64,000 nucleotides of DNA from JAEWSN01 sp942493335 (lineage in GTDB: Bacteria; Bacillota; Clostridia; DSM-8532). Within the stretch, counting starts at the first letter, position 1. Each line of letters begins with the position of its first letter. The translations under genes and the position numbers were made by a program. Where the stretch lies: NCBI GenBank assembly GCA_942493335.1, contig OW818693.1:3410001-3474000 (forward strand), in the 5' to 3' direction. Under the pieces are notes generated by a model that was not told where the DNA came from, did not search any database, and worked only from the letters and a program-made list of their open reading frames with translations. Positions 52,192-60,582 of this stretch are shown here, piece by piece.

Positions 52192-52357
52192 GGGAGTGGA
52201 TCGATCAGTTTGAGGCTGTGGGTCCCTGCTGCGGAAGCATGGCAAAGCAGAATGCTGAATTCCGAATCCGCCTCCTGTGGGGTGGGTTCGATTGGCAACC
52301 AGCTTCCGGTAGTAAGGTCAGGTGAAAATTGGCGTGAGAAGGTTGAAGTCGGATGGA
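52192..52357. other. Rest of the permease / binding-protein spacer
   Basis: No gene or clear regulatory site is seen between the repeats and the end of the second permease gene. Confidence 0.4.
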
Positions 52358-53266
52358 TCAGCCCTTGACGGCGCCGACCATGACGCCCTGGTTGAAATAT
52401 TTCTGGAAGAACGGGTATAGGAGCATGATGGGAACCGTCGAGACGATGATGACCGAATATCGCATCAGGTTGGCCAGTCGAAGGGCGATCTGTGCTGCTT
52501 CGCCCGTGCCGAGGGCGCTCGTTGTATTGTTGATGATCAGGATATCCCGCAGGAACAGCTGCAGTGGGTACAGATCCTTGTTCCGGATGTAGATCAGGGC
52601 ATTGAAGTAGGAATTCCACTGTCCGACCGCAATCCAGAGTGCGATGACGGCGATGATGGCCTTGGAGAGCGGAAGGACCATGGAGAAGAAGAATCGCAGG
52701 TTTCCGCATCCGTCGATCTGGGCTGCATCCCACAGATCGGACGGGATGTTCGAGGAAAAGAATGTCCTGGCCACAATGATGTTGTAGACCGATACTGAAA
52801 AGGGAACCACCATGACCCAGAACGTGTCGAGCAGGTGAAAGTCCTTGATGGTGAGGAAAGTGGGGATCAGGCCGCCGGAAAAGAACATGGTGACGACGAA
52901 CAGGAACATGAGGAATCCCCTGCCGACGAGGTCCTTCCTGGAGAGCGCATAAGCCGCCGGGATGTTCACGGCCAGACCGAACAGGGTTCCGACAAGCGTG
53001 TACAGAAAGGTGTTCCAATAGCCGAGCCAGATATCCGAATGCTGCAGCAGTTCCGAATATCCGTCCAGGGTGAAGGAGACGGGAAGGAGCCAGACCTTTC
53101 CGCCGGAAACGGCATTCGGGTCGCTGAAGGAGGCAATGACGATGAACCAGATCGGATAAAGCACAACCAGCAGGATAAGGCCGGACAAAAAATAGATGGG
53201 CCAGCCGGAACGGTCTCTCGTGCGTCGAGCCCCGTGTACGTCAAGTTTTACTGCCGATGCCGTCAT
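52358..53266 (-). CDS. Carbohydrate ABC transporter permease, LplC/YtcP type
   Basis: 302 residues with six membrane helices. The EAA loop that contacts the ATPase is SDLWDAAQIDGCGNLRFFF followed by VLPLSKAIIAVIAL. YWNTFLYTLVGTLFGLAVNIPAAYALSRKDLVGR is typical of the MalG-like partner. It lies 15 bases after its sister permease. Confidence 0.92.
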   Translation of the reverse strand: MTASAVKLDVHGARRTRDRSGWPIYFLSGLILLVVLYPIWFIVIASFSDPNAVSGGKVWLLPVSFTLDGYSELLQHSDIWLGYWNTFLYTLVGTLFGLAVNIPAAYALSRKDLVGRGFLMFLFVVTMFFSGGLIPTFLTIKDFHLLDTFWVMVVPFSVSVYNIIVARTFFSSNIPSDLWDAAQIDGCGNLRFFFSMVLPLSKAIIAVIALWIAVGQWNSYFNALIYIRNKDLYPLQLFLRDILIINNTTSALGTGEAAQIALRLANLMRYSVIIVSTVPIMLLYPFFQKYFNQGVMVGAVKG

Positions 53267-53281
53267 GATCAGTATCCCCCG

Positions 53282-54235
53282 TTACCATAGGCTGTTTTCA
53301 CTGATTTTTTTCGCCAGCCGGTTCACGGTCAGCAGCATGATGAGATTGACAACCGTATTGAACATGTTGATGGCGGCGGAATAGCTGTACTGTGCACTCG
53401 TGATGCCGACCTTGTAGACGTAGGTGGAGATGACTTCGCTGGCTGACAGGTTCAGGTTGTTCTGCATGAGATAGACTTTCTCGAATCCCAGTCCCATCAG
53501 GTTTCCCGCACGCAGGATCATCAGGATGACCATGACGGGCACAAGCATGGGAAGGTCGATGTACAGGACTTTCTGCCATCGGCTCGCACCGTCGATGGTT
53601 GCTGCCTCGTATAATGCAACATCCACCGCGGACAAGGCCGCCAGATATACGATGCTGTCCCAGCCGGTGTGCTGCCACGCATCGGACCAGACATAGACGC
53701 TGGTGAAGAGATTTGCTTCCCCCATGAGGTTCGGGGCCTTCAGACCGAACAGGCCGTACAGGTTTCCGATGAGGCCGCTTCCCGGAGACAGGAACATCAG
53801 GATCATGCCAACCATGACGACGGTGGAGATAAAGTGGGGCATGTAGGTGATGGTCTGGAATGCCTTGCGATATCTCCCGTTCCGCATCTGGTTGATGAGT
53901 ATGGCGAGGATGATGGGAAGCGGAAAGGTCACGACCATGCTGTAAAGGTTGATCAGGAGCGTGTTTCTGATTGTCGTTTCAAACTGGAAGGAGTTGAAGA
54001 ATTTGAGGAAATGCTTGAACCAGGGATCGGCCCAGTGACTGCCGGTGATGCCGAGGGAGCCCTTATAGTCCTTGAATGCGATGATGACGCCATACATCGG
54101 CCGATACGCGAAGAGAATGAGCAGGACCAGCGCAGGGAGAAGCAGGAGGTAAAGGCTCCAGCAACGCCGGATGTCCTTCAGCCATTGATCGACTCTGCCG
54201 AGGTTTTTCGTAGTCGGAATGCTGGCTGTACGCAA
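53282..54235 (-). CDS. Carbohydrate ABC transporter permease, LplB type
   Basis: 317 residues with six membrane helices (SLYLLLLPALVLLILFAYRPMYGVIIAFKDY at the start). EAA loop: DVALYEAATIDGASRWQKVLYIDLPMLVPV. First gene of the importer operon. No ATPase gene is present in the window, so a shared MsmX-like ATPase encoded elsewhere is expected, as in Bacillus for similar importers. Confidence 0.92.
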   Translation of the reverse strand: MRTASIPTTKNLGRVDQWLKDIRRCWSLYLLLLPALVLLILFAYRPMYGVIIAFKDYKGSLGITGSHWADPWFKHFLKFFNSFQFETTIRNTLLINLYSMVVTFPLPIILAILINQMRNGRYRKAFQTITYMPHFISTVVMVGMILMFLSPGSGLIGNLYGLFGLKAPNLMGEANLFTSVYVWSDAWQHTGWDSIVYLAALSAVDVALYEAATIDGASRWQKVLYIDLPMLVPVMVILMILRAGNLMGLGFEKVYLMQNNLNLSASEVISTYVYKVGITSAQYSYSAAINMFNTVVNLIMLLTVNRLAKKISENSLW

Positions 54236-54307
54236 GGCACGTTCCTCCCTTTCGGAAACAGGGTGGCGGTCTGCAGACTGTTTTCCATGTTGTCAGTGCA
54301 AATTGAT

Positions 54308-54319
54308 TTAACCGGTTAA
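54308..54319 (-). promoter_or_regulatory. LacI-type operator of the importer operon
   Basis: The perfect palindrome TTAACCGGTTAA lies 11 bp downstream of the -10, the same geometry as at the LacI gene. Confidence 0.75.
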
Positions 54320-54330
54320 GTTCATGATTC

Positions 54331-54360
54331 AGTATAAACATAGGAATATCACCATGTCAA
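54331..54360 (-). promoter_or_regulatory. Promoter of the importer operon
   Basis: On the minus strand TTGACA (54355-54360), an 18-bp spacer, and TATACT (54331-54336), 96 bases before the first permease start. Confidence 0.75.
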
Positions 54361-54425
54361 GCACTGAAATCAAGAAAAATAAAGAAATATGTATGATGAA
54401 TTTTGTTAAATGATCTGATATTTAC

Positions 54426-54437
54426 GTAACCGAATAA
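54426..54437 (-). promoter_or_regulatory. Possible auxiliary LacI operator
   Basis: GTAACCGAATAA matches the operator at 9 of 12 positions, centred about 118 bp upstream of the main site. A looping site is possible, but the match is modest. Confidence 0.35.
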
Positions 54438-54510
54438 GTTGAGGAAATGCGTATGCTGGAAGAAGGGCTGAGCAATCTGGGCAGTTCCGATTGCCAACTC
54501 ACCGGTCTGC

Positions 54511-54598
54511 AAAAAAAAGAATACCATGTCACTGCCGGGTGTGTCAGATCCGGTGGGCCCTCTGGAACCCGTTGGATCTTCTGGACCCTGTGACATGG
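54511..54598 (-). terminator. Long nested terminator of the cheW/receptor operon
   Basis: On the minus strand CCATGTCAC...GTGACATGG (outer 9-bp stem, 54524-54532 and 54590-54598) encloses GGGT/ACCC and AGATCC/GGATCT stems, then TATTCTTTTTTTT follows. It lies 115 bases after the receptor stop. The short Gly-Pro-Ser frame through it is a by-product. Confidence 0.65.
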
Positions 54599-54713
54599 CA
54601 TTGCTGGCGGAGGGTGATCGATGTCTGACAACCATAACGCGAGGAGGCGGAGGAGATTGTGGATAAGCGGCAAAACATTATTGCGTGGTTATCCTGTCGT
54701 TTGGCAAAAGAGG

Positions 54714-55610
54714 TCAGCCTACTACCCGGCTGGATGCATCGCGCAAGGTTTCCGAAATGGTGGCGAGTTCCTGGGTGGACGCGGACAGCTCTTCGCTTGC
54801 AGCCGCCTGCTGCTCCCCGATCCCTACCACATGTGTGACCGTGCTGTTGATCTCATCAACGGATTCCCGAATGTTTCCGATGATCCGTTTGATTCCCACT
54901 ACGCTTTTGGCGCTTTCTTCAGCCATCTTGCGGATTTCAGTCGCAACGACCGAAAAGCCGCGTCCCGCGTCCCCTGCGCGTGCCGCCTCGATCGCGGCGT
55001 TCAGACCCAGCATTTTCGAAGTGGAGGAGACTTCATTGATGAACTCAAGGATTTCATGCGTCTCATCCATTTTTTTCGTGATGCCGGTGGCCAGGGACTT
55101 CAGGGAAAGCTGTGAATGAACCAGTTCTTCCGCGGAAGCCGAAAGCTCCTCAATGGAGGCGGATGTCTGCTGGGTGGATGCGGCGACTTGCTGGGCCATA
55201 TCGCTTACACGATTGCTGTTGTAGAGGTCGTAGCCGATGCCGAGTCCGCCGACAATCCGGCCGGACTTGTCTTTCAGCGGAACAGCCAGCGAACGGAAGG
55301 GAAAACCGAAAGCCTCCGTTGGAACCACCATGTCAATGATCGAATCCCTTTTCATGGCCAGATGGATCGCATCCTGCTCGGGGATTGGAACACCGACCAT
55401 ATCGGCATCAATGCGGATACGTTCGCCGACAAGGAGCGTCTTGAAGCATCTGGTGTCCGTGATGCCGATCATGCAATCCAGAGGGATGACTTTCTGAAGA
55501 AAAGGTGCAACCAGAATCATGGCGTCAAGAATGGAGGCAGGATTGTCCTGAACCAGTGCGGGAAAAGAAGGATCCTCTGTTGCGCTGATTTCATAGATTG
55601 CTTCACTCAT
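54714..55610 (-). CDS. Short soluble methyl-accepting chemotaxis protein
   Basis: 298 residues and no membrane segment. Residues ~1-125 are a PDC/PAS-like sensory domain (TDTRCFKTLLVGERIRIDADMVGVPIPEQDAI, SLAVPLKDKSGRIVGGLGIGYDL). The rest is a shortened signalling coiled coil with the tip SSTSKMLGLNAAIEAARAGDAGRGFSVVATEIRKMAEES. Its start overlaps the cheW stop by 4 bases and its ribosome site AGGAGG lies inside cheW, so receptor and coupling protein are made together. It probably senses a cytoplasmic compound. Confidence 0.85.
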   Translation of the reverse strand: MSEAIYEISATEDPSFPALVQDNPASILDAMILVAPFLQKVIPLDCMIGITDTRCFKTLLVGERIRIDADMVGVPIPEQDAIHLAMKRDSIIDMVVPTEAFGFPFRSLAVPLKDKSGRIVGGLGIGYDLYNSNRVSDMAQQVAASTQQTSASIEELSASAEELVHSQLSLKSLATGITKKMDETHEILEFINEVSSTSKMLGLNAAIEAARAGDAGRGFSVVATEIRKMAEESAKSVVGIKRIIGNIRESVDEINSTVTHVVGIGEQQAAASEELSASTQELATISETLRDASSRVVG

Positions 55611-56047
55611 GATGCAATTCCTCCTTGTTTATGATAAGTGGAGATCATGTCTTCACTGAGGATCAGGATGAGTCGTTCGCCTTGTTTGAGCACATGTTCC
55701 GGTCTGGCCTGATCTTGATTCATCCAGGGGATGCTGAGCCGCTCAAGGTCCTTTTCATCGAAATCGGCCACTTCCGTCACATCATCGACCGTGACGCCGG
55801 TGATCTGTTCGCCGGTCTGCAGGACCAGAAGCCGGCTGTCAGCCGTTTTTTCAAGAGGGTTCCCTCCAAAGCGGATCTGCAAGTCCCACACAGGCAGGAC
55901 CGTGCCACGAAGGTTGATGACCCCTTGCAATCCGGCCGGCATGTTCGGAAGCGGTGTGATTTCCGGAATTCTGAGGATTTCCCGGGTCATGTCGATGGGA
56001 ATCCCGTATTCCTGCTGTCCCAGTCGAAAAATGACATACTGGTTCAT
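55607..56047 (-). CDS. cheW: Chemotaxis coupling protein CheW
   Basis: 146 residues: QYVIFRLGQQEYGIPIDMTREILRIPEITPLPNMPAGLQGVINLRGTVLPVWDL is the standard CheW core, followed by the second subdomain (RLLVLQTGEQITGVTVDDVTEV). It links receptors to the histidine kinase CheA, whose gene is not in this window. GAGGTGAACAGCG precedes the start. Being paired with one soluble receptor, it may be a dedicated rather than a general coupling protein. Confidence 0.92.
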   Translation of the reverse strand: MNQYVIFRLGQQEYGIPIDMTREILRIPEITPLPNMPAGLQGVINLRGTVLPVWDLQIRFGGNPLEKTADSRLLVLQTGEQITGVTVDDVTEVADFDEKDLERLSIPWMNQDQARPEHVLKQGERLILILSEDMISTYHKQGGIAS

Positions 56048-56451
56048 CGCTGTTCACCTCATTTCATGTTTTTTCGTATGAAAAAGAAACGTCCTTCCAG
56101 ACGCCTTCCTTACGCATCTGTATGGGCAACCTGGCATTTATGATTCTTGGGCGGTGGAGAAGATCTCTTTTAACCTGGCCACATGACTGGTTTGTACTTT
56201 TCATACATCATAGTTTATTGACTTATTGCAATAATACAGCGAATATCATTGGATTACAAGTGATTTTCAGGAAATTAATGTATGAATGTGACGAATTTTT
56301 CAAACGGACAATTGTACAATGTATACAATAACCGTTCAAACGTCGCCCGCGGAGCAAGAGCACACGCGATTCCATCCACGGAATGGGCAAAATCATGAAA
56401 ACCCGCAAGGAGTCCGCCCCAAGGTCCGTCCCTGATTCGTGCCGGACAGAT
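56048..56451. other. Intergenic region with two adjacent palindromes upstream of cheW
   Basis: ATTGTACAAT (56311-56320) is a perfect 10-bp palindrome followed by a GTATAC-centred one. No gene is supported. A repressor-type regulatory region for cheW or an unknown transcript is possible. Confidence 0.4.
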
Positions 56452-58032
56452 TCATGGCTCCTTGAATTTCATTCTGTTGATTCTCATATTCGCAAGAAAC
56501 ATGCGGATCATGGGGAGTGTTACAAATTTCTTCGTATGGATCATGCGTGCCAGCCACTGAAGGAGCGGTCTGTAATCCCATTTCCCCTTATTGTCCAGAG
56601 AGATGCCATACTCTTCATATAGCGGCTCATTCTGCAGGACTCGCCGCTTGAAGTCGGTGTAATCCTTCTTTTCCCCGGGTGACCATGCTGTTTCGGCAAA
56701 GGCGAACAACCGGGGGAAAAGGAGATCATTCGCGATTTTTCTGGAGTGGACCCATTCCGTCCAGAGTGCCATTTCGAGACCCAGCAGGACACAGGAAGCG
56801 CCTTCGAATACGGATTCGTACTGGTAGACCTTCCTCAGGGAGAGCGAACTGATCGGGTAATCGAAATAGTAGGCGGCGATATTGGCGTCGATGACGGGAA
56901 TGCCGTTGTTCCTGAGGATATCCTGCAGTGCCGGCAGGTTGCCGTAAGGATGCCAGTATTCGCACGCGACGGTCTTGTCCAGCGCATCATCGGAAAAAGC
57001 GTCATTCCACAAGACCACCTTTTTCCCCCGCTTTTTTGCATGGCCGACCACTTTGTTCATGAACCAAGTCTGCATTTGCCGCGGACTATCAAGCCCATAC
57101 CGGCGGGCTGCTTCCATGCACTTTTCGCAATGGATCCAGTGGATCTTGAATACTTCATCTCCGCCCAGATGAAGGGTATCGCACGGAAACAGGTCGATGA
57201 TCTCATCCAGGATGTCGAAGACGAAAGTGTCGTGGGCCTCATTCCCGATACAGAGGATTTCGCCGAATATGCCAGCTTTTGTGGTGACGGTTGTCCCGCC
57301 CGGTTCGCAAAGAAGCTCGGGGAATGCTGCCGCAGCCGCGGTGAAATGACCTGGCATGTCGATCTCTGGAACGATTTCGATGTTACGGTCTGATGCGACG
57401 CCGATGATTTCCCGAAGATCGTCCTGTGAATAATAGCCACAGTTCCTGTAGTCGGATGTGGCCTCGTCGTATGCCTTGTCGGGAGAACCCGTCCGATTGG
57501 CGCCGATTTCCGTCAGACGGTGATATTTCCGGATCTCCACCCGCCATCCCTGGTCGTCCGTCAGATGAAGGTGCAGCCGGTTCAGTTTGTTGAGCGCGGC
57601 GATTTCAATATACCGGAGGAGCTCTTCCTTCGGAATGAAGTGACGGCTGACATCGAGGAGAACCCCCCGATAGCCGTATCTTGGCGCATCTTTGATCTCC
57701 ATGCCGTCAATCCGGTCGGTTCCCGAGACGAGTTGAAGCAACGTGCCGATTGCATAAAATTGACCCTTTCCGTTTGCGGAAACCAGGTGGATGCCGGCTT
57801 CGGAAACATGCAGATTGTAGGCTTCTTCCGCAAGTCGCCCATCCAGCGCGCAGGAAAGCGTTCTGCCTGCATTGTCCACTTGCATGAGGCCGGTGTGCTT
57901 CGAAAGAATCCCAGTCAGGAGAGAACGGTTGAAGGGCGTCCAGGGTCCTGAAAGCGTGATTTCTCCGACAAGCTCGAAACTGCCGGTGGTCGGGGTCAGA
58001 CGTTGGGGGCGTGGAAGTATGCTGTTTGCCAT
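56452..58032 (-). CDS. Glycoside hydrolase family 20 beta-N-acetylhexosaminidase
   Basis: 526 residues. An N-terminal GH20b-like domain precedes the barrel: GYRGVLLDVSRHFIPKEELLRYIEIAALNKLNRLHLHLTDDQGWRVEI, VPEIDMPGHFTAAAAAFPEL, and the catalytic Asp-Glu pair D292-E293 in TLHLGGDEVFK. No signal peptide, so it acts on imported chitin-, mucin- or glycoprotein-derived oligosaccharides. TTGAGGGGTATTCG precedes the start at 58032. It follows the GH78 gene and the YesM/YesN-type pair on the same strand. Confidence 0.92.
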   Translation of the reverse strand: MANSILPRPQRLTPTTGSFELVGEITLSGPWTPFNRSLLTGILSKHTGLMQVDNAGRTLSCALDGRLAEEAYNLHVSEAGIHLVSANGKGQFYAIGTLLQLVSGTDRIDGMEIKDAPRYGYRGVLLDVSRHFIPKEELLRYIEIAALNKLNRLHLHLTDDQGWRVEIRKYHRLTEIGANRTGSPDKAYDEATSDYRNCGYYSQDDLREIIGVASDRNIEIVPEIDMPGHFTAAAAAFPELLCEPGGTTVTTKAGIFGEILCIGNEAHDTFVFDILDEIIDLFPCDTLHLGGDEVFKIHWIHCEKCMEAARRYGLDSPRQMQTWFMNKVVGHAKKRGKKVVLWNDAFSDDALDKTVACEYWHPYGNLPALQDILRNNGIPVIDANIAAYYFDYPISSLSLRKVYQYESVFEGASCVLLGLEMALWTEWVHSRKIANDLLFPRLFAFAETAWSPGEKKDYTDFKRRVLQNEPLYEEYGISLDNKGKWDYRPLLQWLARMIHTKKFVTLPMIRMFLANMRINRMKFKEP

Positions 58033-58143
58033 CGAATACCCCTCAATGTTAGTAAGGATCGTTAAGCGGGGAAGTGCAAACACAGGGTATCAGACTATGC
58101 GGATAGCTGCAAATGAAGACTGTCTCGGAAAGCAGGAATCCGC

Positions 58144-60558
58144 TCAATCTGCAGGAAAAACCTCGAAACAATGCAATCCCGCCGGCGTCCGGAAGCGGGC
58201 GTGGCGCCCTTCCTTTCCGATATAGGTGATGATGCCCGGTTCGGATTCGCCAAGGCATTCCGTGTTCTGTAAATCTTCCAGAACGCCAAACCTGCGGTTG
58301 TTCACCAGAATCGTGTGACGGCAAGCGGTCGGCAGATCCTGCAGGGGCAGACCTGCAACTGCAGCGGTTCCTTCAGGGACCAAGACTTCGAGCCTGAATG
58401 CGGCTTCCGTTCGCTCAACCGTTACGCGGATCAATCCCCGAACCGATGGGACAGCGGCTGTAATCCGGTTCAAACCGCACAGGCAAGGCAGGACATGGAA
58501 GGACGCGAACCCGGGCGTGTCGGTATCAATTCCGGCGATATGTCTGTACAGGATTGTGAGAGGACCGCCAGACCAGGCGTGGTTTCGGGTCCCGAGCACA
58601 GTGAAGTCTTCCCACAAGGTGGAGTTGTCATTGCAAACCAGCGGCGCATAACGTTCACGCATCCGTAGCATGGCGTTCTCATGAAAACCCATCCTGCACA
58701 GGGCTTCCAGCACATAGCCTTCCATGTAAGGGGTTGCGTTGCGCACGGAACAGAGGACATCGCGGAACGAGACGTATCTGTTTTTCCCGGCAGGCGTGTT
58801 TCTGGTTTTATCTGCCGGGTCATGTCCTTCTTTCCCGACCCTGGCAAGGCTTCCCGCCTCTGCCTGACCTGACAAACCGGGCAGACCTGTCAGACCGGAC
58901 AGCACGGCAATGGCGTTTGCACGATCGTCCGGATTTTCAGATGAACGATACACGCCATTCCGCAAGAAAGCGTTGTCGAAATGGGTCCGGATGCTTTCCA
59001 TCCGATGCTGATACCAGTCCATGTCGGCCTGGGTACCGACACGCTTCGCCGATTCGGCGCCTGCCTTCAACGCGCTGTAATACCACGCGTTTTCCAACAC
59101 AGGGCCATCCACGCCCATCCCGTGATCATACCACTGCCAATCCCCCTTTCGAGGCTGAACCAGGCCATCAACACCCATTTTCCAGAGACCTAGATATTCG
59201 CGGATCGGCCTGTTTGTCAGCGTCAGCAGGGTGTCATCACCCGTGTATCGGCAGTATGTCATGATCATGCCGAATTCCGAAAGGGCATTCAGGGACTGTG
59301 AAGGAAGTTCCTGTGCATGGACACCGGGAACATTCCCCCAAAGCACCCTTCCGTCCTTCCAGCGAATGAAATCGGAAATCGCCTTCCGTGTAAGGGCGTC
59401 CGCCTGCCGTCCAAGCGTATAGAAGGTTTGCGGGACCTGGGAGCTGACGTCGCCAATCCACTGTCCGCGCTCCCGATCCGGGCAGTCCATGTAATTGTCC
59501 CGCATGCAGGCATAGAGTGTCCGCCTGCACTTTTCATGAAGGTCGTTCAGAAAGGGATCGTCACACTGGAAATCCCCTTCAAACGTACAGTCATAGCCGG
59601 ATTCCCGATACCCGAGCGAGAGGATTTCCACCCCTTCCGGCAGGGTGTGCAGCACTTCCTCACCAAAGAGCCAATACGGATACTCAAATTCCTGAATCCC
59701 GCTTCGCGTGATGTATTCCAGGCGATGCCCGCGATACAGGTTGATTGAATCTCCGGGTCCGCCGTGAACCTCATACCGATCGGTCCGAATATCCACGCGG
59801 AGGCCTTCCTTTTGTGCGCGGATACGGAAGAAGGGGGCCATCTGGGCGGCATATGGCAGAACTGCATGACATAAGCCGGTTTCGTCCATCCGAACCTGCT
59901 TGTACGCCTTCACGCCGAAATCGCAGAAGAGGGGAATGGGCCGTTCTTCCAGCCTTCCCCAAGGCTTGGCCGGATAATGGCCAAGAGATATGGCGCTTTC
60001 CCAACGGCTGTCGTCAAAGGTGCGATCTGTCCAATCCGGCCAATCCAGGCGTGCGTCGAAGGAGACATTATGACCGCCATACAGATACGAAGGCAGGGGT
60101 TCTCCGGATTTACCGTACGCAGGATGTACCTGTGCTTTCCAGGAAGCGTCACTCCAAATCCGACGGTTTCCGAGTGAAGCTTCGAACAGCAGACCGCCTT
60201 TGCCGGAATTGACATTGTTGCGGCCCTCATTCCCCCAGTACCAGACAAGAATGGCCAGGGTATTCGTTCCAATGTGCAGGAGGCCGGACAGATCCAGACG
60301 GTCATAATAACCGGCGGCGGGCGCCGGTCCCCGGTTCAGTCCCCCGTCGAAAATGACGCGGGTGCCGTTGACCCACAGCTGATACTTGGTCTCACAGGAT
60401 ATCCAGGCGGCAGCAGACGCCGGCTCATCCGAAAGGATGACTTCCTTCCGGAAGCACACCCATGTGTCCTCTGAATCGGCTTCGGTGCACCAAATCCAGT
60501 CTGCATCCCAATTTCTCGTCGTCCCGAAGGTCACTTTCGACACTGGTGCTGTTCGCAT
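58144..60558 (-). CDS. Glycoside hydrolase family 78 alpha-L-rhamnosidase
   Basis: 804 residues. N-terminal beta-sandwich domains (WISCETKYQLWVNGTRVIFDGGLNRG) lead into the (alpha/alpha)6 barrel with the acid-residue motif NYMDCPDRERGQWIGD and the aromatic GDWQWYDHGMGVDG region, then a C-terminal beta domain. A ~35-residue low-complexity insert (SGLTGLPGLSGQAEAG...) interrupts the barrel and is absent from typical relatives. No signal peptide; it is likely cytoplasmic and releases rhamnose from imported pectin- or flavonoid-type glycosides. GGGGAG precedes the start, and only 24 bases separate it from the regulator gene. Confidence 0.85.
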   Translation of the reverse strand: MRTAPVSKVTFGTTRNWDADWIWCTEADSEDTWVCFRKEVILSDEPASAAAWISCETKYQLWVNGTRVIFDGGLNRGPAPAAGYYDRLDLSGLLHIGTNTLAILVWYWGNEGRNNVNSGKGGLLFEASLGNRRIWSDASWKAQVHPAYGKSGEPLPSYLYGGHNVSFDARLDWPDWTDRTFDDSRWESAISLGHYPAKPWGRLEERPIPLFCDFGVKAYKQVRMDETGLCHAVLPYAAQMAPFFRIRAQKEGLRVDIRTDRYEVHGGPGDSINLYRGHRLEYITRSGIQEFEYPYWLFGEEVLHTLPEGVEILSLGYRESGYDCTFEGDFQCDDPFLNDLHEKCRRTLYACMRDNYMDCPDRERGQWIGDVSSQVPQTFYTLGRQADALTRKAISDFIRWKDGRVLWGNVPGVHAQELPSQSLNALSEFGMIMTYCRYTGDDTLLTLTNRPIREYLGLWKMGVDGLVQPRKGDWQWYDHGMGVDGPVLENAWYYSALKAGAESAKRVGTQADMDWYQHRMESIRTHFDNAFLRNGVYRSSENPDDRANAIAVLSGLTGLPGLSGQAEAGSLARVGKEGHDPADKTRNTPAGKNRYVSFRDVLCSVRNATPYMEGYVLEALCRMGFHENAMLRMRERYAPLVCNDNSTLWEDFTVLGTRNHAWSGGPLTILYRHIAGIDTDTPGFASFHVLPCLCGLNRITAAVPSVRGLIRVTVERTEAAFRLEVLVPEGTAAVAGLPLQDLPTACRHTILVNNRRFGVLEDLQNTECLGESEPGIITYIGKEGRHARFRTPAGLHCFEVFPAD

Positions 60559-60582
60559 TCGCCCACACTCCCCGATTTGGAT

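Noticed and set aside
54357..54635. Collagen-like Gly-Pro frame on the minus strand
   Set aside because: Produced by the nested terminator stems; few triplets, no start signal.
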